Assembly: GCF_051622035.1 (NCBI RefSeq)
Contig: NC_135360.1
Location: 8,670,001-8,734,000, forward strand
From: Arctopsyche grandis
Lineage: Eukaryota; Arthropoda; Insecta; Trichoptera; Hydropsychidae
Length of the DNA stretch: 64,000 nucleotides
Direction: 5' to 3'
Shown here: positions 55,946 to 64,000 of the stretch, one piece after another
How the letters are laid out: every line of letters starts with the position of its first letter
Position numbering within the stretch: the first letter of the stretch is position 1
Position numbers and translations under genes: made by a program
Notes under the pieces: model-generated
What the model saw: the letters and a program-made list of their open reading frames with translations, nothing else
The model's database searches: none
What the model was told of the DNA's origin: nothing

Positions 55946-58595
55946 TTCCCTACGCATATTAACATGGAATGCAAACGGACTCAATCAGAGAGTCCATGAA
56001 CTTGAAGTGTTTCTAAAGACAAACAACATCGATCTAGCACTAATATCAGAAACACACTTTTCACAAAGAAGTTACATAAAGATAAACGGATACTCGGCTT
56101 ATTGGACAACACATCCTAGTGAACGAGCTCGCGGTGGTACTGCTATTTTAATCAAAAAAAATATCCAGCACTTCGAACAAAAAGATATCAGAGAACCATT
56201 CATGCAAGCTACTATCATCACAATTAAATATGGCAATGCTGACTTAAATATTGCTGCAGCATATTGTCCTCCAAAGCATACCATCACAAAATACCAATTT
56301 ATAAACATCTTTAATTCCCTTGGGCCAAGATTTATTATTGGAGGAGACTACAACGTTAAACATACAGCTTGGGGATCACGACTTATAACTCCTGGTAAAG
56401 GAAACAACCTTCTATACGCGATTCAGAGCTCCTCGTGCGAGTATCATTCCTCACAAAAACCAACCTTCTGGCCGACCGACAGTAAAAAGGTACCAGATTT
56501 AATTGACTTTTTTATATCCAAAGGAATAGCCCCAAACCACATTGAGGTCGAAGGAATAGAGGACCTTACTTCTGATCACACACCAGTGCTAATGACACTG
56601 AGCACACTGGTAATTAAAAGAATAAGGAGACAGAACCTGACAAATAAACGCACTAACTGGGATATGTTCAGGAAAAAACTAGACCAATCAATAAATTTAA
56701 TAGTGAAACTTAAAACTATAGAAGATCTCGAACTACACACTCAAAATTTTATTGACTATGTACGAGAGGCTGCGAAAGAAGCTACACCTGTACCAAAAGA
56801 AAAACCAGACCAAATCATTAATTACCCCATGGAAATTAGACAATTGATTAAAGAAAGATGTAGAACAAGACGAATATGGCATAGAACCAGAAATATTGCA
56901 GACAAAAGAGAATTTAACCACATAAGTAACAAAGTTAACCGACTTATTAAAGAGCACAAACAAAATTGTTTTGAAAAATATTTGGAAGGTTTGGGCCCTG
57001 CAGCTGATAAAAATCATTCACTATGGAAAGCAACTAGGAAATTCAAACGACCAATTCTACAAATACCACCTCTGAAAAATGCACAAGGAGAGTGGATAAG
57101 AAGCAACAAAGAAAAAGCTGAGCTGTTTGCACAACACTTAGAGACAGTATTCCAACCACACAATATTCAATCTGATGCTGATTATACACCAATGTATCAA
57201 CCACAGCAACTAATCAAAACTGTCACCCCTATGGAAGTAGCTAAAGAAATAGATGACAACATAAATCCTAAAAAGGCACCTGGAATTGACGAAATCTCAC
57301 CGGGACTATTCAAGGAACTTTCGAAAAAGGCTATTATCATGCTAACATACTTATACAATGCATGTTTCCGGCTCAAGCATGTGCCAGAGTGCTTCAAAAC
57401 TGCTCAAATCATAATGTTGAAGAAACCAGAAAAGTCACCCGAACAAGTAACATCATACAGACCAATATCCTTGTTGCCTGCGATCTCTAAGCTATTCGAA
57501 AAACTATTATTAAAAAGACTCAAGCCCTTAATCGATGTTCCCGACTTCCAATTTGGATTTAGGTCGAAACATTCTACCATCGATCAAGTGCACCGTGTTA
57601 TTTCAAAAATAGAGCAATCGCTAGAGGAAAAAAAGTATTGTCCGGCTGTATTTCTTGATGTCTCACAGGCCTTCGACAGGGTATGGCACGAAGGACTTAT
57701 CCACAAAATCAGCAAGTCATTACCTGGAAATTATGTCAAATTACTGGAATCATACTTATCCGGACGCAAATTCAGAGTTGCTCATGAGGAGGCATTCTCT
57801 AACTTTTTCACAGCCTCTGCAGGAGTACCACAGGGAAGCGTAATAGGGCCTATACTGTACCTGATATACACTGCTGACATCCCGACAAGCGAAGAGACAT
57901 TCATTGGAACATTTGCAGATGACACAGTCATTATGTCATCGAGCGAGTCACAGGAGGAAGCATTTGAACGCCTGCAGCGTGCACTGGACAAGATCAGCAA
58001 ATGGACCAAGGACTGGAAAATGAAACTCAACGAGCTAAAATCAATGCAGGTCACATTTGCACTGCGACGAAATAGTGTCAGCACTCAGACTTTCATAAAC
58101 GGAATCCAAGTTCCACAAGCTTTGTCAGCTAAATATTTAGGACTGCATCTTGACTCAAGGCTTACGTGGAGGCATCACATTAAAAAAAAAATAGAACAGA
58201 TTCGAATTAAACAAAGAGAAATGCATTGGCTAATAGGAAGACACTCCAAATTAGACCTACAATGCAAAAAACTGATATACCAGGCAATCGTGAAGCCAAT
58301 ATGGACATATGGCATACAACTGTGGGGATGCAGTAAGCCATCCAATATCGAAAAAATGCAAAGATGTCAAAACCAGTTTTTGAGGATTATCACCGATGCA
58401 TATCGCTTCGTCACAAATGAAGAGATCCACAAGGACCTTAAAATCAAAAAAGTAAAAGAAGTCATCCGAGAATGCGCCGGGAGGCACGAGTTGAGACTGC
58501 ACCGTCACCCTAACATAGAAGCGCTGCAGCTATTGGACACAACTCACCAGCAGAGGCGTTTAAAGCGAAAAAAGCCTCACGAATTGGTGTTCTGA
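55935..58595 (+). CDS. Jockey ORF2: AP endonuclease-reverse transcriptase
   Basis: 886 residues from the ATG that overlaps the ORF1 stop (ATGACAGATAA). Endonuclease: LTWNANGL (about residue 9), ISETHF, GGDYNVKHTAWGS and the terminal SDHTPVL. Reverse transcriptase: fingers TSYRPISLLPAISKLFEKLL, palm VFLDVSQAFDRVWHEGL (about 572), AGVPQGSVIGPILY (about 628) and catalytic TFADDTVIM (about 659), then thumb KYLGLHLDSRLTWRHH. All catalytic boxes are intact, so target-primed reverse transcription looks possible. No RNase H domain is seen, as usual in the clade. Confidence 0.9.
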   Translation: MTDNSLRILTWNANGLNQRVHELEVFLKTNNIDLALISETHFSQRSYIKINGYSAYWTTHPSERARGGTAILIKKNIQHFEQKDIREPFMQATIITIKYGNADLNIAAAYCPPKHTITKYQFINIFNSLGPRFIIGGDYNVKHTAWGSRLITPGKGNNLLYAIQSSSCEYHSSQKPTFWPTDSKKVPDLIDFFISKGIAPNHIEVEGIEDLTSDHTPVLMTLSTLVIKRIRRQNLTNKRTNWDMFRKKLDQSINLIVKLKTIEDLELHTQNFIDYVREAAKEATPVPKEKPDQIINYPMEIRQLIKERCRTRRIWHRTRNIADKREFNHISNKVNRLIKEHKQNCFEKYLEGLGPAADKNHSLWKATRKFKRPILQIPPLKNAQGEWIRSNKEKAELFAQHLETVFQPHNIQSDADYTPMYQPQQLIKTVTPMEVAKEIDDNINPKKAPGIDEISPGLFKELSKKAIIMLTYLYNACFRLKHVPECFKTAQIIMLKKPEKSPEQVTSYRPISLLPAISKLFEKLLLKRLKPLIDVPDFQFGFRSKHSTIDQVHRVISKIEQSLEEKKYCPAVFLDVSQAFDRVWHEGLIHKISKSLPGNYVKLLESYLSGRKFRVAHEEAFSNFFTASAGVPQGSVIGPILYLIYTADIPTSEETFIGTFADDTVIMSSSESQEEAFERLQRALDKISKWTKDWKMKLNELKSMQVTFALRRNSVSTQTFINGIQVPQALSAKYLGLHLDSRLTWRHHIKKKIEQIRIKQREMHWLIGRHSKLDLQCKKLIYQAIVKPIWTYGIQLWGCSKPSNIEKMQRCQNQFLRIITDAYRFVTNEEIHKDLKIKKVKEVIRECAGRHELRLHRHPNIEALQLLDTTHQQRRLKRKKPHELVF

Positions 58596-58852
58596 ATGTG
58601 AGAGATTCAGAAGCCCAATTCACAATTTTGGGGACGGAGTGATGATTCCGTAGTGCCCGTACATGATCTGAAGAGCAACGATATCGCTGGTGATGATTTA
58701 TCGGGAATCGATAATATGGCACCAAAAAAAAAAAAAAAAAAAAATAAAAAAAAAAAAAAAAAAAAAAAAAAATATGTATGTATGTATGTGTATTTGTGTA
58801 TACGTGTAAGTATTTGTGTATATATGGATGGTGTACATATATGTTTATATAA

Positions 58853-58935
58853 TTGTCTTTGGCCAGGAAGGTGCATTGGGTTTACCTGTTAGGCCTTCTT
58901 GGTGTAAATTAAATAAAAAATAAAATAAATAAATA
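58853..58935 (+). repeat. SINE/LINE 3' tail module with (TAAA)n
   Basis: TTGGCCAGGAAGGTGCATTG, TTTACCTGTTAGGCCTTCTTGG and then an AAATAAA-type tail match the SINE tail at 23556-23617. CCAGGAAGG can pair with CCTTCTTGG. It lies about 80 bases after the Jockey poly(A), without any SINE head, so it is either a 5'-truncated SINE or the stub of the partner LINE. Confidence 0.65.
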
Positions 58936-59069
58936 AAATATGATTCGATTATTTGATGGACTATAGTTGTTTTTACGTATTACTTGAAAATAAATGTGAT
59001 ATAAAATAATCATTATATGTATTTAAAATATATATTTTTTTTCTGTGAACTTGTATTGTTTATTTCTCA

Positions 59070-59870
59070 ATTTTATTTATTTATTTATTTGGAAAATTTA
59101 CAGTTTATTAAGTTACATAGATTGATAGTAAAAAAACATAATTATGTTAAGTAAACCATTAATAATTTTCACATATAGGTAAAAAAAAGAAAAGCTCAAA
59201 CATTTAAAATAAGAAACAAAAATGATAATAGAGTAAGATAGTTAGAGAAAACAAAAAGAAAAAAAATAGAAATAGCAGTATAATAAAAATATCAAAATAA
59301 TAAGAATAATAATATGATAAAAATTATGAAATAATAAAAATAATATAATATATAACAAAAAACAAAAAGACAAAATAAATACATCAAAATAAAAATTCAT
59401 AATCACAATCGTAAATTTTCAATAAAATTAATCATCGAAAAACAAATTTGCAATAATCACTCTAGCTTGTATAGCATTAATATTAAATAAGTCAAACATA
59501 GAAATTGTTAAAATTAGTGTGTTGACGGTGGAGCTTGCACGCCAGATGAATGAGCTTCTTCCATAATTAGAAAAAGTATTAGGTATGTAAAGGAGCTCAT
59601 TACATCTAGTCATTCTATTTGGCACACGCAATGATAGTCTGCTCAATAATTGAGGACAGTCGATCGAGCCGTTAAGGATGTTCAAAATTGTTGAGATGTC
59701 AGCTATCTCCCTTCTTTTGACAAGTGGAAGTAGATGCTGACACCTACAAGCATCTTCATAGGAAGTATAGGATAATCCAAAACGGCTACTGATGTACCTC
59801 AAGAATCTCTTCTGAATGCGCTCCAATCTGTCTCTTGCACCAGAGTACTCTGGGTTCCAAACTTGGCTAT
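59070..59870 (-). pseudogene. CR1-like retrotransposon 3' part
   Basis: Minus-strand frame 59826-59428: MERIQKRFLRYISSRFGL, LPLVKRREIADISTILNILN, RVPNRMTRCNELLYIP and SMFDLFNINAIQARV, colinear with the C-terminus of the element at 1-1185. The 3' end on this strand is an (AAAT)n tail at 59074-59092. It is cut at about 59870, before the catalytic part. Confidence 0.75.
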
Positions 59871-60059
59871 ATATAATTGGCTATAAAGTTATTTCTTACG
59901 TGAATAATAATAATAAATAAATAATATTATCCATATGTGCTGATTAATAAGAGAGTGGTCAAACTCAAAATCATAGATAAATTTTATATCTTTATATCAT
60001 AATTATAATTAGTTTTTGGGGTTTTGTGCATATTTGCAAAAATTCAATTCAATTCAATT

Positions 60060-60480
60060 CAGGAAATTTTTATCTTCGAAGATTTTATATTAATTTATTA
60101 TATTTTTTCTAGTCAAATAAAAGAAGTATAAAAAACGAAATTCGATAATGCGCACACATGCATACATACATACTATCAGCGCATTTTCGATACAAGTTTA
60201 AGCGCTAATTTAGTTAAACTTACACAAGACAAAAGTTCTACTTCCGGTTGTCGGATTTTTACTTTATCTACTATGTACATAGTAACAATAGATGAAGTTT
60301 TGTGATTTAATATTTAAAATCACTATAAATATTAGCAAAAAATATCAAAAAGGTAGAAATAATTTAGAAGGTAAAAATAAAATATTGTCCAGTGGTGTGA
60401 AAAGTGTAAGAGGAAAAAATCCCACTTTCGGTTTATTACATTTAATGATTTCTATTTATTTTCATCACATTAATATTATA
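60060..60480. repeat. dispersed repeat R, copy 4
   Basis: ACACAAGACAAAAGTTCTAC followed by TTCCGGTTGTCGGATTTT, and AGAGGAAAAAATCCCACTT, match 45717-46020. Confidence 0.5.
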
Positions 60481-60933
60481 CAAGGATTATACTTGAATTT
60501 TCTTGGTATTGTCGAATTTCCGAGCGATCAACTTACGGTATACCTATGTAAAGTTTTGCCAACTTTAAACCTTTTACCAAATATTTATTGCAAAACTGTA
60601 CCGTTTAATATTCAGATAGGATATGACGTTCATATGTATGTTTATTTAATTTTAAAATAGTGTTTTAATTTAATTATATTGAATACGTAATAGTGTATAC
60701 ATATCTCACACAGATGTCACTTACATAAAAGAGGCAATTACAAATATTAAAAATTAAAACTCAAATTGAAAACTAGTTTTTTGAAGATATAGTGATCAAT
60801 AAATTGTCACACATTATTGATCACTCTTTTTAGCAAAATTTTGGAATCTCATTGTATTTAGGGTGTCCTTATTTATCTAGTAAAATTTAGTTTTCATTTT
60901 AAGTATTAACTTCAATATATTAAATTTTTAATT

Positions 60934-60985
60934 CAGTGTTCGATAACCTATGGCTCCGTAGCCGCATGCGGCTCTTATCATAAAC
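60934..60985 (+). mobile_element. solo hAT-like terminus
   Basis: CAGTGTTCGATAACCTATGG then CTCCGTAGCCGCATGCGGCT resembles a widespread hAT end ('CAGTG(T/G)TTC....GGCTC..GAGCC.CATGCGGCTC'). The other end was not found. Confidence 0.3.
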
Positions 60986-61149
60986 ATTTGTACGTATGAA
61001 TTATGTATATTACTTTATGAAAGCAAGTAAATACGAGTGTTAAAATTCCATTACTATTACAATGTTTTATTATTAATTTCAAGTCATATTTCATATCCAT
61101 TGTAATTCAAATGCGAGACGGCCGATAAAATCCAAAAATTAATTTTATG

Positions 61150-62060
61150 TACATACATAAGAACGCCACGCCACACCTTCGGTTAATCTTTTTTCAGACA
61201 CAGATAGATTTAGCATAGGAAAAAGTATAAGACAAGGATACACCTTCTCTCCTAAACTATTCAATGGGGTGCTTGTGGGTGCGCAGACTATATAGTTTTA
61301 ATAGCTCGCGATCCAGCTGACCTACTTAACAGACTAGTACAACTGGACAGGGAATGTAGGAAAGCAGGATTAAAAATTCACGTAGATAAGACCAAACTAA
61401 TGTTCAATAGTTATTGCATGCCTGATAGCATCCCATTAGATGATAAACCAGTAGAAGTAGTAAATAATTATTTATATTTAGGTCAAATAACAGATATGTA
61501 CGGCAGTAAAGAAGAATAAATAAAGAGACGTATGAAATTAGGATGGAGTGCATTTGGACGAATGAATGTTGTTTTTAAATCAAAAATGCCATTCTCAATT
61601 TGCCTGAAGAAAAAGATATTCGATCAATGCGTTTTACCAGTGATGACGTATGTATGTGAAACTTAGACATTGAACGCCAAGATGCTACACAAAGTTCAAT
61701 GCACTCAAAGAAGTATGGAAAACTATATGATCGGCATAACGAGGAACGACAGGAAGCGGAACATGTGGGTGAGAAGTATGATAAGGGTAGTGGATATAGT
61801 TAATAGTGTAGAGATTGAAATGGCAATGGGTGGGCCACGTGGCTAGAAGAAAGGACGAAAGGTGGACAAAAGAAGTGCTAGAATGGTACCCGAAAGAATG
61901 CAAAAGGGTAAAAGGATGACTGCAGGGAAGATGGGTGGTCGAAATTAGGAAAATGTGTGGGGTGAGATGTATGAAAGTTGCGCAAAACAGAGACGAATGG
62001 AAGCGTGTTGTAGAGGCCTTAATCCAGCAGTGGATGGTGAGTGGCTGTAGATGATATATT
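61150..62060 (+). pseudogene. RTE-like reverse transcriptase, many stops
   Basis: Broken frames give RQGYTFSPKLFNGVL, then after a lost YADD box LVQLDRECRKAGLKIHVDKT, VVNNYLYLGQITD, QRSMENYMIGITRNDRKRN and a terminal RGLNPAVDGEWL. Stops interrupt at several places and the palm is partly deleted. Same family as 63601-64000 and 37345-37615. Confidence 0.8.
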
Positions 62061-62439
62061 TCAAAATGTATCAAGAGACTTTAAAATTTATATTAATTGC
62101 AATAATTTAGAACCAACCAAATCATTAATTTCGTCTCACGGTGAGACTTTCACCATGTAAAAGTATTTGAAATATTGTTGATAAAAAACAAAAGATTTAT
62201 ATTTTAAATAAAATTTGAATTTGTTTTCTGTTATTCCCCAAATAAAATCATGATTAAATCAAAAGTTAATATTTTACATCTACGTACTACATATATGTAT
62301 AGGTACAAATGAGCTGAACTATGGTTTGATGCATGTTTAGAATCCAAGGTGGCTTTTGCAGAAATTTCGAAACCGAAGGGTTCGCGTGTCGCAAATTGAT
62401 TGCAAACCAATATCGACTTAAAGGTCTTATGACACGTGC

Positions 62440-62720
62440 ATCCGCAACGCACTGTTTGGGCGTGTGTCGTTAGAGCTGGTTTTCGCGCGCGTAATGTCGC
62501 ACTCGGATTGCGTAAACACACCCGCATTTCGCATCTCGCCGCAGACGAATATGGCCGCTGAAGTGCGGTAGTTTAATGGAAGCGAACAGTCGTCGAAGCG
62601 ATTACAAAATTTTCACTTACTTTTTCGATGGATAAGTTGCACAAATACTAATAATTATGGACGACTCAGTGGCGCATTCACTTCCCGCGCGATCGCAAAT
62701 TGTCGCCAATGTCAAACGGA
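62440..62720. promoter_or_regulatory. GC-richer island, possible promoter or first exon
   Basis: This is clearly less AT-rich than its surroundings, with many CpGs (GTTTTCGCGCGCGTAATG, TCCCGCGCGATCGCAAA). Short ATG frames exist: minus from 62527 (MRVCLRNPSATLRARKPAL) and plus from 62656 (MDDSVAHSLPARSQIVANVK). Neither is recognised and no splice-supported continuation was found. Confidence 0.3.
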
Positions 62721-63270
62721 TGTGATTTAACGGAGGAGATATATCGAACCATATCGAACACCCATTTTTTCACAATTGCAATAAAAATATTAATATATTG
62801 AGCGCAAAAAATGTCACTTTTTCACTTCTGCTATTTAGATCATATATAAAAATGTGCACAATTTCTCAAGAGAACTCAAATTCTCGTATGTTTAAGGGGG
62901 GCAATCAATAACTATAATGTTTCCTCTACCACTTACGTTACAGATATTGCACAATTTTTTAAATTATTATTTGACTAAATTGGCTTATTATTGCAGATTT
63001 GTTCCTTTTTTACATACCTCCTTTGCATTTCACATGGTTTTCGTGTTAGTGGTAATTTTTATATCTCTTATCTCTTATTAATTCTATCATACTGATAATT
63101 TTTCAAAATAAAGTCACTTTTTTTTGCAATACAGTGTATGTTACCTACTACATATATAAAGAAGATGAAGAGTGATTTTTTGTTTTTTGACAAATATTCA
63201 ATTGTTAAGCAAAACAGCCTCATGAAATATTGAGCAACGATCATATATGTACATATGTATCTTAAATATT

Positions 63271-63590
63271 GGTCTCCGTGACGAGACAGAATGTTAAACG
63301 ACAGAAAACGCAAATATTGGAAGGCAAAGATCGAAAATCGAAAGATCTTAAGTCGAAAGATCAAAAAACAAATGGTGCATGGTAAACGGTACACACTCAC
63401 TTAATTTGCGCGAGCAGGATACAGCAGGAACAAGAGGAACATGCTTTTCCTCCCGTATTCTGCGCGCGCACATTAATACGGGAGGAATTTTTTTTTGATC
63501 TTTCGACTTAAGATCTTTCGATTTTCGATCTTTGCCTTCCGATATTTGCGTTTTCTGTCGTTTAACATTCTGTCTCGTCACGTAGACCCC
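63271..63590. mobile_element. foldback element, sibling of 15723-16086
   Basis: Left end GGTCTCCGTGACGAGACA; inverted right end GGGTCTACGTGACGAGACA. The arms contain AAACGCAAATAT, GATCGAAAATCGAAAGATC and GCGCGAGCAGGATACAGC, as in the 15.7 kb copy; the right arm has an internal deletion. Flanks CTTAAATAT and CTTAAATCA agree in their first seven bases. Confidence 0.7.
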
Positions 63591-63600
63591 TTAAATCATC

Positions 63601-64000
63601 ATCATCATTTACAGCCATTCGCCATCCACTGCTGGATGAAGGCCTCTCCAACACGCTTCCACTCGTCTCTGTTTTGCGCAACACTCATCCATCTCATTCC
63701 GCACATTTTCCTAATTTCGTTCACCCATCTTCCTTGCGGTCTTCCTTTTACTCTTTTGCCTTCTCTCGGGTACCATTCAAGCACTTCTTTTGTCCACCTT
63801 TCGTCCATCCTCCTAGCTACGTGACCCGCCCATTGCCATTTCAATCTCTTCACTCTATCCACTATGTCCACTACCCTTGTCATATTTCTCACCCACGTGT
63901 TCCGCTTCCTGTCTTTCCTCGTTATGCCAAGCATACAGCGTTCCATACTTCTTTGAGTGCATTGGATTTTATTTTGCATCTTGGCGTTCAGTGTCCAAGT
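63601..64000 (-). pseudogene. RTE-like retrotransposon C-terminus, runs off the window
   Basis: The minus-strand frame is open from the right edge to 63605: IQCTQRSMERCMLGITRKDR, GHVARRMDERWTKEVLEWYP and GEAFIQQWMANGCK. The 3' end is a (GAT)n run (plus strand 63597-63608). The catalytic domains lie beyond the window. It is less damaged than the copy at 61150-62060. Confidence 0.8.

Larger units (their letters stand above)
54376..58771 (+). mobile_element. full-length Jockey-clade non-LTR retrotransposon
   Basis: A GC-richer 5' UTR from about 54376 (TTCGTCGCCGTACACGG) is followed by two intact ORFs (54554-55945, 55935-58595) and a 3' UTR ending ATATGGCACC plus a poly(A) of about 50 bases (58722-58771). 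The 5' boundary and target duplication lie in TATG-rich sequence and cannot be fixed by eye. The lack of any frameshift makes it the only potentially active element in the window; a truncated relative is at 43740-44610. Confidence 0.85.

Noticed and set aside
58597-58892. Lysine-rich frame after the Jockey element
   Set aside because: It is the translation of the poly(A) tail.

Overview
This is an AT-rich stretch of nuclear DNA from an insect, probably holometabolous. Three things suggest this: many short introns with GT/AG borders, a ZAD-C2H2 zinc-finger gene, and tandem JHBP/takeout-type lipid-binding genes. The DNA is full of CAGTGGCG-ended hAT MITEs, TTAA-flanked piggyBac-like MITEs, foldback elements with 9-bp target duplications, and non-LTR retrotransposons (Jockey, CR1-like and RTE-like). 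No order can be assigned from the sequence alone.

Layout. 0-1.4 kb: 3' part of a CR1-like retrotransposon. 2.1-2.8 kb: the last three exons of a trypsin-fold gene whose catalytic serine is replaced by glutamate (a serine protease homolog); its earlier exons lie off the left edge. 6.1-15.5 kb (minus): a 15-exon ZAD zinc-finger gene of about 965 residues with 17 C2H2 fingers, rebuilt exon by exon with consistent phases; its introns hold hAT and piggyBac-like MITEs, nested hAT insertions and a SINE-like copy. 15.7-23.9 kb: foldback elements, an RTE-like pseudogene, (TA)n arrays, and a tRNA-derived SINE inside a hAT-like element. 24.1-49.8 kb: three head-to-tail genes of the JHBP/takeout family on the plus strand. 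50-64 kb: retroelement territory with one apparently full-length Jockey element (two intact overlapping ORFs, 54.4-58.8 kb) and several broken elements.

The most unusual content is the takeout cluster. Gene A (24087-35712, 247 aa) is a conventional signal peptide plus JHBP/takeout domain. Genes B (38620-43184, 309 aa) and C (46868-49827, 306 aa) carry an extra exon between signal peptide and ligand-binding domain. That exon encodes a six-cysteine module with the spacing of a CLIP domain, ending in Cys-Cys. CLIP domains are normally found in front of serine proteases or their homologs in extracellular immune and developmental cascades. The extra exon is symmetric (phase 1 at both ends) and sits in the position of gene A's phase-1 intron 1, as expected for exon shuffling. 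Both copies keep all six cysteines. I know of no described CLIP-takeout family, and all three gene models were assembled by hand from splice signals and phase.
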